Of a stretch of 64,000 nucleotides of DNA, positions 7,618-16,467 are shown one piece after another; positions within the stretch are counted from its first letter, which is position 1, and every line of letters starts with the position of its first letter. The notes beneath the pieces were generated by a model. That model was not told the origin of the DNA. It did no database searches and worked only from the letters and a program-made list of their open reading frames with translations. The position numbers and the translations under genes are program-made. The stretch spans positions 372,001 through 436,000 of the forward strand of contig NZ_CP059191.1 in NCBI RefSeq assembly GCF_014251575.1, written 5' to 3'. This DNA is from Blattabacterium cuenoti. GTDB taxonomy: Bacteria > Bacteroidota > Bacteroidia > Flavobacteriales > Blattabacteriaceae.

Positions 7618-9912
7618 GTGTATAAAAAAAGTATAAAATCTTATTTTCGTGTGCTTCTTTTTTATTTTTGGTTTTTCTTTTTTATAGGAATAAGTATTAT
7701 ATTTTTAATTTTTTATGCAGCATCTAAAGGTTATTTGGGAGCTTTGCCTAATACTAAAGATATAGAAACCCCTACTATGGAAGTAGGATCGGAGGTGTAT
7801 GACTCTAATGGAATACTCTTGGGAAGATTTTTTTCAGAAAATAGAACTTTAATCACTTATAAACAACTTCCGAAAGATCTTGTTAATGCTTTAATAGCAA
7901 AAGAAGATATTCGTTTTAAATATCATTCTGGTATTGACGCTAAATCTCTTCTTAGAGCGATTCTTTCACTTGGTAAAAAAGGTGGTGGAAGTACTATATC
8001 TCAGCAATTAGCAAAACTTCTTTTTACAGGACCATCTGCAAAAAATAAATTGCAAAGAATTCATCAGAAACTTTTAGAATGGGTCATGGCTATTGAATTG
8101 GAAAAACGTTATACTAAAGAAGAAATTATTACGATGTATTATAATAAGTTTGATTTTTTATATAATGCAAAAGGGATAGAAACAGCCGCTCACACTTATT
8201 TCAATAAAAAAGTTTCTGAACTTAATTTAGGAGAATGTGCTACATTGGTTGGAATGTTAGAAAATCCTTCTTTATATAATCCTAAAAATTATCCTAAAAG
8301 AGCAAAAAAACAAAGGAATTTAGTTTTATATCAAATGAGAAAATATAATTTTTTAAATGCATATAGGTATGAAAAAGAATTGGAAAAACCTGTAAAAATT
8401 AATTTTAAAATACAAAAAAAAGATTTTGAATTGCTTACTTATTATGGTGAATTTTTAAAAAAAGAAATTCAAGAAGCTTTAGACGAACATGAAAATCAAA
8501 CTGGGCAAAAACTAAATCTTTATTCTAGTGGTTTAAAAATATATACATCTATTGATGCAAGAATGCAAGATTATGCAGAAAAAGCTGTAAAAACACACCT
8601 CAGTAAATTACAGATTTTATTCAATCATTTTCAAAAAAAAAACAAAAATGCTCCATTTTTGAATATATCTCAAGAAAAAACAAAAAGAATATTAATATCT
8701 GCTATGCATAGAACTTCTCTTTACCAAGATTTGAAACAAAAAGGATTAACAGAAGAAAAAATTTTAGAAAAATTTAAAAAGCCACAATCAATAAAATTGT
8801 TTACTTGGAATGGACCAAAAAAAGTATTAATCTCTCCATGGAATTTTCTTCGTTATCAAAAAAGTATTATTCAAGCTGGTTTGTTATCTATAGAGCCATC
8901 TACTGGGTTTATAAAAGCATGGGTAGGGGGAATAGATTTCAATTATTTTCAATATGATCATGTGGCACAAACACAACGTCAAGTTGGTTCTGTTTTCAAA
9001 CCCATTTTGTATGCTACTGCTATTAATGAATTGCATTATAATCCTTGTACAAAAATTTCAAATGAAAAATTTCATTTAGGAAAATGGAGTCCTAGGAATT
9101 CTAATGGAAAATATGGAGGATCCCTTACATTAAAAGATGGTTTAGCTTTATCTGTAAATACGATTTCAGCCCGCTTGATATCACAAATTACTCCAGGTCC
9201 AGTAATTAGTTTAGCAAAAAAAATGGGTATAAAATCTATGATTCCTGAACATCCATCTATAGCTCTTGGTTCTGCAGATCTAACATTATATGAAATGACA
9301 GGAGCATTCAATACATTTACCAATTATGGTTTTTACGTAAAGCCCAGTATTTTAGTTAAAATAGAGGATGAAAACGGAAATTTAATCAAAGAAAATATAG
9401 ATCTTAGCAGAAGACAAGTTTTTAGTGAAGAAGTAGCATATATTATGTTAAAACTAATGCAAGGAGTTGTTAAATATGGAACAGCTAAAAGATTACAGAA
9501 ATATAATATTATAGGAGATATAGCTGGAAAAACTGGAACAACTAATGAAAACTCAGATGGATGGTTCATCGGAATGGTCCCCAATTTAACTACTGGAGTT
9601 TGGGTTGGTTGGGAAGATAGATTTTCTCATTTCGAGAATATTAAATTGGGGCAGGGAGCGAATATGGCTTTGCCTATATGGGCCTATTATATGAAAAATT
9701 TATATAAAGATATTAATCTGATTTATAATCATCAATTATTTTTTCATAAACCTAAAAATTATCAATATCATTGGGATCAATGTGAGGAAAATCATCTGTT
9801 CAAAGAAGAAGAAAATATTATTGAAGAAAAAGAAAATAAAAATTCTTTGAAAGAAATTATAGATATTAATGAAAATTTAAATAATGAAAATAATAAAGAT
9901 TACGATAAATGA
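7618..9912 (+). CDS. mrcA: Class A penicillin-binding protein (PBP1A-type)
   Basis: The 764-residue bifunctional peptidoglycan synthase starts at GTG 7618, the only usual start after the in-frame TAA at 7606. One signal-anchor helix (about residues 10-33) is followed by a GT51 glycosyltransferase domain (ALIAKEDIRFKYHSGID; GGGSTISQQLAKLLF). The transpeptidase domain has SVFKP with the active serine near 457, SVN near 511 and KTGTT near 638. The C-terminal tail is acidic and glutamate-rich. It polymerises and crosslinks glycan in the periplasm. Its TGA overlaps the next gene's ATG (ATGA at 9909-9912). Confidence 0.93.
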   Translation: MYKKSIKSYFRVLLFYFWFFFFIGISIIFLIFYAASKGYLGALPNTKDIETPTMEVGSEVYDSNGILLGRFFSENRTLITYKQLPKDLVNALIAKEDIRFKYHSGIDAKSLLRAILSLGKKGGGSTISQQLAKLLFTGPSAKNKLQRIHQKLLEWVMAIELEKRYTKEEIITMYYNKFDFLYNAKGIETAAHTYFNKKVSELNLGECATLVGMLENPSLYNPKNYPKRAKKQRNLVLYQMRKYNFLNAYRYEKELEKPVKINFKIQKKDFELLTYYGEFLKKEIQEALDEHENQTGQKLNLYSSGLKIYTSIDARMQDYAEKAVKTHLSKLQILFNHFQKKNKNAPFLNISQEKTKRILISAMHRTSLYQDLKQKGLTEEKILEKFKKPQSIKLFTWNGPKKVLISPWNFLRYQKSIIQAGLLSIEPSTGFIKAWVGGIDFNYFQYDHVAQTQRQVGSVFKPILYATAINELHYNPCTKISNEKFHLGKWSPRNSNGKYGGSLTLKDGLALSVNTISARLISQITPGPVISLAKKMGIKSMIPEHPSIALGSADLTLYEMTGAFNTFTNYGFYVKPSILVKIEDENGNLIKENIDLSRRQVFSEEVAYIMLKLMQGVVKYGTAKRLQKYNIIGDIAGKTGTTNENSDGWFIGMVPNLTTGVWVGWEDRFSHFENIKLGQGANMALPIWAYYMKNLYKDINLIYNHQLFFHKPKNYQYHWDQCEENHLFKEEENIIEEKENKNSLKEIIDINENLNNENNKDYDK

Positions 9913-10913
9913 TCAAAAGAATATTAGTTTTAGAAAAAAATCATCCTTTTATTATATACAAACTAAAAAAAGAAGGATTTATTTGTGATGAAAATTATTA
10001 TGACTCAACCGATAAAATTGATATATCTGTATATGATGGGGTCATTTTAAGAAGCAGATTAAAAATAGATAAAAAATTTATTAAAAAAGCTAAAAACTTA
10101 AAATTTATAGCTAGAATTGGATCTGGAATAGAAAACATAGACAAAGATTATGCTTCAAAAAAAGGAATCACTTTAATTTCTTCTCCAGAAGGGAATAAAG
10201 ATGCTGTAGCAGAACATGCAATAGGAATGCTTTTATGTATCATGAACCATATCATTCCTTCTCATCAACAAATTAAAAAAGGAAAATGGGATAGAGAAAA
10301 TAATAGAGGAATGGAAATCATGGGAAAAACAATAGGGATTATTGGATATGGAAATACTGGAAAAGCTTTTGCAAAAAAACTTTCAGGATTTGATGCTAGA
10401 ATATTATGTTATGATATTTTACCTAAAATCGGTGATACTTATGCAATGCAAGTTGACATGAATACAATTTTTAAAAAATCAGACGTAATCAGTTTGCATG
10501 TCCCTTATACAAAAGAAACAAAAGGAATGATTAATTATAATTTTATAAAAAAATTTTACAAGCCTTTTTATTTGATAAATACTTCTCGTGGGGGATGTGT
10601 TCTAACAAATCATTTAGTCAAAGCATTAAGAAACGGAAAAATATATGGAGCTTGTTTAGATGTATTAGAGTATGAAAATTTTTCTTTTGAAAATATTTTT
10701 CATTATCATAAACTTTCAAAAAATTTTTTTGATCTTATTCATTCTAATAAAGTTGTATTAACTCCACATGTTGCTGGATGGACTCAAGAATCAAAATCCA
10801 AGATGGATAAAAAAATTGTCGAAAAAATTCTTTTATTAAACAAACTATTAATTGAAAAAACAATTATACAAAATCCTCACGCTCCAGATAATTACCAAAA
10901 TTCCTATAGATAG
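9909..10913 (+). CDS. serA: D-3-phosphoglycerate dehydrogenase-like 2-hydroxyacid dehydrogenase
   Basis: The 334-residue D-isomer-specific 2-hydroxyacid dehydrogenase has a split catalytic domain (LKFIARIGSGIENID near 75), a Rossmann NAD motif GIIGYGNTGKAFAKKL near 145-160, NTSRGG carrying the catalytic Arg near 226, and TPHVAGW with the catalytic His near 286. It lacks the ACT regulatory domain, as in the short flavobacterial SerA. It would supply phosphohydroxypyruvate for serine, the carbon donor for cysteine. The start overlaps the PBP stop. The last 66 nt overlap the convergent TauE frame; the final residues look unconserved and may be a read-through extension. Confidence 0.85.
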   Translation: MIKRILVLEKNHPFIIYKLKKEGFICDENYYDSTDKIDISVYDGVILRSRLKIDKKFIKKAKNLKFIARIGSGIENIDKDYASKKGITLISSPEGNKDAVAEHAIGMLLCIMNHIIPSHQQIKKGKWDRENNRGMEIMGKTIGIIGYGNTGKAFAKKLSGFDARILCYDILPKIGDTYAMQVDMNTIFKKSDVISLHVPYTKETKGMINYNFIKKFYKPFYLINTSRGGCVLTNHLVKALRNGKIYGACLDVLEYENFSFENIFHYHKLSKNFFDLIHSNKVVLTPHVAGWTQESKSKMDKKIVEKILLLNKLLIEKTIIQNPHAPDNYQNSYR

Positions 10914-11990
10914 AAACATTATTTTTATAGGAAGTTTTCCGGATATTTTTGCTGCTAAAGGCGCAGCAAATAATCCTCCAAAAACTAATCCAAAAACTAT
11001 TCTCCAGTAGTTAATTCCTAATAAAGAAAAAAAAGTTAAAGTACTCGAAAGAGTTACAAAAAATTCAGATAAACTTACCGATCCTATAACATATTTTGGA
11101 GTTCTTCCCTTTGATATTAAAGTGCTAGTAACAAAAGGGCCCCATCTTCCACCTACAAAAGAATCTAAAAAACCTCCACATCCTGCGAGACACCCTATTT
11201 TTCTAGTTTTTTTGTGATCCTTTTTCCATGTCTTTAACAAAATTTTAACTCCAAAGAAAAAAGTATAAGAAGCTAACATTGGTTTAAAAATAGCGTAAGA
11301 CTCTCCAAATTTAGCAAGCAAAAAAGCTACAACAATAGAACCTATAACTCCTGGGATAAGTAATATTTTAAATAATTTTTTGTTTACATTTCCCATCTTA
11401 TAATGACTCAATCCAGATATTCCGCTAGAGAATATCTCTGCAGTATGTATACTAGCACTGATTGAAGGAAGAGGAATTCCAAAAGAAAGTAATATAGTCG
11501 TACAAGTTAGACCATATCCCATTCCTATAGCTCCATCAACGAGTTGTGCAAAAAAACCAGTAAAAATTAGATATAAAAAATTTTGATTAAAATGATCCAA
11601 TATTTTTTGAAAAAAAATACTTTTTGTTAAAAAATGTAGAAAAAAACTGATAGTAATAATAAGTCCTATTATAAAAAACAAATACTTTATTAAATTTTTA
11701 TGTAATTTGTTTTCTTTCAATGATGTTTTTTTGATCAACCATTTTTCAGTTATTAAATTGAGAATTTTCACTTTATATTCAAAATTTCCTTTTAGTTTTT
11801 TTCGTATTTTACACATATTTATCAACACGTCATCTAATTCATGTGGTAAAACATTTATAAAAATTTCTTTCAAACTGTAGGAGACTTTCCGTTAGTAGAA
11901 ATAGCTATCTTTAAATTTCCTTTTTGTACAATAGACCCCATATAAAAATCACAAAGATCAGGAGCATCAGGAACATTAACCAATTTATGG
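10848..11990 (-). pseudogene. 5'-truncated siroheme synthase N-domain / TauE-SafE permease fusion
   Basis: Two frames form one broken gene. From 11989 down to about 11877 the frame reads HKLVNVPDAPDLCDFYMGS, then IAISTNGKSPTV and a stop: the middle of a precorrin-2 dehydrogenase (CysG N-domain). After a frameshift with loss of about four codons, the 341-codon frame ending at 10848 resumes at KEIFINVLPHELDD, completes that domain and runs into a full TauE/SafE permease (about 8 membrane segments, GFFAQLVDGAIGMGYGL, CGGFLDSFVGGRWGP). The first ~105 residues of the dehydrogenase are gone, removed by the same deletion that truncated cysI. The permease half could still be made from TTG 11873 or the ATG about 20 codons later, but this is unproven. 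Confidence 0.8.
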
Positions 11991-12815
11991 ATCTTCAGAA
12001 TCAGAAAAACCAATTACAGTTCCTAACCTAGAATAAGTTTTATAATTACCATGAGTAGTAGATAATCCTCCTCCAACAGATATGTTAAACCCTTTTAAAA
12101 TTTTAGATTTATTGTCAATAATAGCAATTAAACCTATATCATTAGCAAAAACGTCGACATCATTATTAGGAGGGATTGCTATAGAAATTTTGAATTTACT
12201 AGGTAAATAAGTTTCCTTGTAAAGAGGATCTTTTTCTTCTTTTTTTTCATATATCTTATTTCTATCTAACCAAATTTCATAGTAATATTTTGTTTTAGGA
12301 AGTAACATATTGCTAATTTTAGTAGCATAATTCAAAATTTCTTCACGAGAGTATTTACTGTCTATATAGGTACTGCATACCACATTTCTGTTAACATCTC
12401 CACATGTAGCAATAGAATCCAATTGATGAATATCAAAAAATTGAATAGTTGGTTTTATTTTGGATTTTATCAATCCATGTAATTGAATTATTTGTCTAGT
12501 CGTTATTTTGATGACTCCAGTTGAATTTTATTCTGAAATATTATGAATAGATACCCATTGTTTATGATTGATAAGACCTCCTGGAATTCTTAAACGTATC
12601 ATAAAAGAATATAATCTTTCCAGTTTTTTTTTAGATCTCTCTTTTCTTATATCTCTATCATCTTGTTGATAGAACCCATGAAATTTAATAATTACTTGAT
12701 CGTCATCATAAAGACCACCAGATAATTCATTTTGTAAACTATCTATAAGAGTCTCCCTAAGTCCTATGCTTTCTTTTTTTATTTTTTCTTATTTTGTTAT
12801 ACGAGATATTTTCAT
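11985..12815 (-). pseudogene. cysI: Sulfite reductase hemoprotein (CysI), nonsense-mutated and 3'-truncated
   Basis: One reading frame from ATG 12815 encodes recognisable CysI: IKFHGFYQQDDRDIRKER, YSFMIRLRIPGG, ITTRQIIQLHG, CGDVNRNV, IAIPPNNDVDVFANDIGL and VGGGLSTTHGN. It is interrupted by two in-frame TAA codons (12789-12791 and 12528-12530). After about 270 codons homology ends abruptly at GFSDSEDP and the DNA becomes the siroheme synthase remnant. The C-terminal half, with the four cysteines that bind the 4Fe-4S cluster and siroheme, is missing. It starts 31 nt after cysJ. The open 162-codon piece ending at 11985 is a fragment and not a gene of its own. Confidence 0.92.
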
Positions 12816-12846
12816 GTTTACAAAATTGAATTTTTCATCAATTTTT

Positions 12847-14507
12847 TTAGTATACGTCTTTTAAATATCTTCCATGTTTTTTCATTTCTTTCATAAAAGA
12901 TTCTGGATCACATCCTCCTACTTCCTCTATTACACGAAAGATCATTTTTTCAACATCTATGCTCATAGGATTTTTTTTTCCACAAACATAGATATATGCT
13001 CCATTTTTTATCCATGAAAAAAATTCTATTCTATTTTCCCATATTTTATCTTGTACATATATTTTTTTTTCTTGATCTCTAGAGAAAGAGAGACTGATTC
13101 GATTAAGAACTCCTTTTTTTTTCCAATTTTGGATTTCTGTTTGATACAAAAAGTCTGAATAAAAATGTTGATCTCCAAAAAATAGCCAATTTTTCCCTGT
13201 AGCTTCTATAGCTTCTCTTTCATATAAAAAAGAACGAAAAGGAGCTATTCCGGTTCCAGGTCCAATAAGGATTATGTCTTTTTCAGAATTTTTTGGTAAT
13301 CTAAACAATTGATTTCTATAAATAAAAAATGATAATTTTTCTCCTTCCTTTAACTTAGATAAAAAATCAGAGCAATGACCATATACAGTTTCTCCATTCA
13401 ATTGAAAACTATGACGAGATACAGTAATATGTATTTCATTATAATGAGCTTTAGGAGAAGAAGAAATGGAATATAATCTTGGTTTGATAGGTTCCATTAT
13501 TTTTATTAAATCTCTTAATGAAAATTCCTTTTTTATAGGAAATTCTTTTAAAAGATCAATCAGTTTCCATTTTCGATTAGAAGGAATATTTTTTTTTTCA
13601 GATAAAAAAGAATATTTTTTTAAAAAATTATCTGATAAATTAAAAATATTAAATTCTTTCTTGAAAAGATTAAATATATTTATTTCAGATCCTTTTTTTT
13701 TTCTATTTCTTAAAATATATTCTATAATATCATGTATTTCATTCGAAGAATTTTCAGGAAACACTCCTATAGAATCACCCGGAAGATATTTAACTTCATT
13801 TTGAACAGAAATTTCAACATGATAAATTTCTTTATTAGACCCTCTTTTTTTATCACTTAAAAGGATATTATTCAAAACTTTTCCACATATTTTTTCCCTT
13901 CTATTTTCTGTATTTTTTTCATATTTTTTTTTTGAAAAAAATTCAAAATTTCTAAAAACCATTTATTTGCTTTTTCTTCATAATCGACATCACATTTATG
14001 CAATGGAACGATTCTGATTGCTCCTATGTTATTCAAACGTTTATCTACATCGACCCCCGCTTTACAAAAGTAAGAATAAGATTTATCTCCTAAAGCTAAT
14101 ACACTGTATTTTAAATGATTAAGATTAATTTTTTGATTTTCATGAATAAAATCAAAAAAATCTTTTGCGGAAGAAGGTGGTTCTCCTTCTCCATGTGTAC
14201 TAATTATTACGAATAAATAATCTTCTTTTTCCAAATCTTGCAAACGATATTGATCTAAACTCATCAATTTCATTTGCAATTTTTTATTTTTTGCTTTTTG
14301 ATAAATGTCAAAAGCTAAATTTTTGGCATTTCCTGTCTCTGTCCCATAAACTAACGTAATTTTTTCCTCTTTATTTAATTCTTTAGAAGATTTTTTAGTA
14401 TTAGAAGATAATAATCCAGACATATAGCCACACATCCAAATAATCTCTTCTATAGAGGATTCTTTGATTAAATTAAAAAATGTTTTTTTATTTGATTCAG
14501 ATAACAT
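12847..14507 (-). pseudogene. cysJ: Sulfite reductase flavoprotein (CysJ), frameshifted at an A10 tract
   Basis: Two overlapping frames are halves of one protein. The first (ATG 14507) carries the flavodoxin domain: TLVYGTETGNAKNLA, STHGEGEPPSSAKDFF, LALGDKSYSYFC. The second, ending at 12847, carries the FAD/NADPH reductase: LPGDSIGVFPENS, RLYSISSSP, GPGTGIAPFRSFL, YVCGKKNPMS. In the overlap both frames encode similar Lys-rich peptides, which places the shift at the T10 run 13924-13933 (A10 in coding sense). One extra A, or two fewer, restores a continuous flavoprotein. A second A10 tract (13589-13598) is in frame. The partner CysI is dead, so even a rescued product would lack its usual role. 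Confidence 0.88.
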
Positions 14508-14542
14508 TTTATTCAATTTTATAAAAGAAAATATTAATAAAT

Positions 14543-14703
14543 ATCACTCAAAATAATTTTTTTTCTCTTTGAAATAATGATGTAAAACCACTATTTTACC
14601 TACAATGACTAAAAAGAAGGAGACATAAAATGATTCAAAGCTTTTATAGTAATCAAATCAGGATCTCCTGGTCCTGCTGAAAAATTACTTTTTTTGTTAT
14701 CAT
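14543..14703 (-). pseudogene. cobA: Uroporphyrinogen-III C-methyltransferase (SUMT/CobA) remnant
   Basis: From ATG 14703 the frame reads VIFSAGPGDPDLITIKAL, matching the SUMT N-terminal motif (VGAGPGDPxLITxKA), and stops at 14608. Another frame from 14605 to 14543 gives IVGKIVVLHHYF, which loosely resembles the later VGK..G.H segment, so an internal deletion is likely. The rest of the ~250-residue enzyme is absent. The ATG overlaps the cysK TGA (ATGA), preserving the ancestral operon junction. The intact enzyme would make precorrin-2 for siroheme, the cofactor of sulfite reductase. Confidence 0.8.
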
Positions 14704-15611
14704 AAAAAAAGATTTTCAACTGAAAGATATCTTTCTCCAGTATCATAATTAAACGTCAATATTATGGATTTTTCAGAAAAATTAGATAATTGTTGATCTA
14801 TAGCAGATAGAACCGCTCCTGTAGAGATTCCAACAAGAATTCCTTCTTTTTTTGCTATTTTACGAACAAAAGTAAAAGCATCTTCTTTTGAAACTAAAAA
14901 AGATCCATCTAATATTTTTACATTCAAAATGGAAGGGATAAAACCTGCACCTAATCCTTGTAAAGAATGCGGATTTGATTCGCCTCCAAATATCACTGGA
15001 GATTCCACAGGTTCCACAGAAAAAATTTTTAGATTAGGATATTTATTTTTTAATACTTCTCCTATACCAGTAATATGTCCACCAGTTCCAACTCCTGTAA
15101 TAAAATAATCTATTCCTTCAGGAAAAGCATCTATGATTTCTTTTGCTGTTGTATTTTTATGAATATTTGGATTAGATATATTATCAAATTGTTTAGGCAT
15201 CCAGGAATTAGAAATTGTATCAATTAGTTCTTCTGCTTTTTTAATAGCACCATTCATTCCTTTTTCTCTTGGAGTTAAAACAAATTTTGCTCCAAAAATA
15301 GAAAATAATTTTCTTCTTTCAATACTCATAGATTCTGGCATGACTAAAATAAGACGATAATCTTTCACAGCACAAACCATAGCTAATCCTATTCCTGTAT
15401 TTCCAGAAGTAGGTTCTATGATAATATCTCCTTTATGGAGGGCTCCTTTTTTTTCAGCATCTTCTATCATAGATAGTGCTATTCTATCTTTTATACTTCC
15501 TCCTGGATTATTTTTTTCTAATTTCATCCAAATTTGGTGATTCGGATATAATTTATTAAGACGAACATGAGGTGTATTTCCAATAGTTTTTAAAATACTA
15601 TCAAATTTCAT
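14700..15611 (-). CDS. cysK: Cysteine synthase (O-acetylserine sulfhydrylase)
   Basis: The 303-residue fold-type II PLP enzyme is full length and uninterrupted. [13 protein letters not shown] near 33-45 contains the PLP lysine. [12 protein letters not shown] near 67-78 and [15 protein letters not shown] near 175 bind substrate and PLP phosphate, and [11 protein letters not shown] lies near the C-terminus. It joins O-acetylserine and sulfide to give cysteine. It lies 17 nt downstream of cysE, its substrate supplier and likely complex partner. It is one of only two intact genes in this operon, so selection for cysteine synthesis probably persists although the reductive branch is broken. Confidence 0.96.
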   Translation of the reverse strand: MKFDSILKTIGNTPHVRLNKLYPNHQIWMKLEKNNPGGSIKDRIALSMIEDAEKKGALHKGDIIIEPTSGNTGIGLAMVCAVKDYRLILVMPESMSIERRKLFSIFGAKFVLTPREKGMNGAIKKAEELIDTISNSWMPKQFDNISNPNIHKNTTAKEIIDAFPEGIDYFITGVGTGGHITGIGEVLKNKYPNLKIFSVEPVESPVIFGGESNPHSLQGLGAGFIPSILNVKILDGSFLVSKEDAFTFVRKIAKKEGILVGISTGAVLSAIDQQLSNFSEKSIILTFNYDTGERYLSVENLFL

Positions 15612-15628
15612 TTTTTTTCTTTTTTTTA

Positions 15629-16453
15629 TTATATCATAAAATTAATAGGATCAGGAAAAGGACTATTATTTCTCATTTTTATTTCGCTTTTTTGATATAC
15701 TATAGAAAAAGGAGGAACACTTCGTGTTAACCAAACATTTCCTCCAATTACACTATCATGACCTACTATAGTTTTTCCTCCTAAAATCGTAGCCCCCGCA
15801 TAAATAGTAACTTGATCTTCTATAGTAGGATGACGTTTTTGATTAGATAATTTTTTATCCACATGAATAGCTCCCAAAGTAACTCCTTGATATATTTTAA
15901 CTTTATTTCCTATTTTTGTACTGGAACCTATAACTATTCCTGTTCCATGATCAATTGCAAAAGATGTCCCTATTTCTGCAGATGCATGAATATCTACTCC
16001 TGTTTTACTGTGTGCATATTCTGTAATCAATCTTGGAATAATTGGAATTTTCTGAATCCAAAATTGATGAGCTATTCTGTATAATGCAGTAGCGAAAAAA
16101 CCAGGGTAAGAAAGAAAAATTTCTTCTACAACTGTTGCAGCAGGATCAGATTCCAAGATAGCATAAGCGTCTATTATCAATGTTTGATAAATATTGGGAA
16201 GTTCTTCAAAAAATTTTTTAGAAAGATTATTAGAATTTTTTTGATCAATATTTAATTCAAGAAAAATTTCATATAAAAAATTAAAGAGTTTTTTATAATT
16301 CTTTTTGAGAAAAACTTTATTTTGTAAAGTATATCGATCAGAAGTAAATAGAAAATTAAATAAAGCTTCTATAAATTCCTCAGATTTTTTTTTATTAGGA
16401 AAAGGATTTCTTTTTTTGTTATCTTCAAATATAATATTTAAAAAATCTAACAT
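15629..16453 (-). CDS. cysE: Serine O-acetyltransferase
   Basis: The 274-residue protein has a helical N-terminal region (about 1-150, including [35 protein letters not shown]) and a left-handed beta-helix of hexapeptide repeats ([54 protein letters not shown]). The His of DHGTG is a conserved catalytic-region residue. It acetylates serine to O-acetylserine for CysK. It sits 14 nt downstream of the cysHN chimera and 17 nt upstream of cysK, and no disruption is seen. Confidence 0.95.
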   Translation of the reverse strand: MLDFLNIIFEDNKKRNPFPNKKKSEEFIEALFNFLFTSDRYTLQNKVFLKKNYKKLFNFLYEIFLELNIDQKNSNNLSKKFFEELPNIYQTLIIDAYAILESDPAATVVEEIFLSYPGFFATALYRIAHQFWIQKIPIIPRLITEYAHSKTGVDIHASAEIGTSFAIDHGTGIVIGSSTKIGNKVKIYQGVTLGAIHVDKKLSNQKRHPTIEDQVTIYAGATILGGKTIVGHDSVIGGNVWLTRSVPPFSIVYQKSEIKMRNNSPFPDPINFMI

Positions 16454-16467
16454 TTATTTAATTTAAT

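Noticed and set aside
11985-12473. 162-codon open frame as an independent gene
   Set aside because: It begins at a TTG inside the cysI frame; homology continues upstream across the TAA at 12528-12530, so it is a pseudogene fragment.
13924-13933. Programmed ribosomal frameshifting in cysJ as a regulatory device
   Set aside because: No conserved slippery heptamer with downstream pseudoknot was evident. A homopolymer shift explains it, and the pathway is dead anyway.
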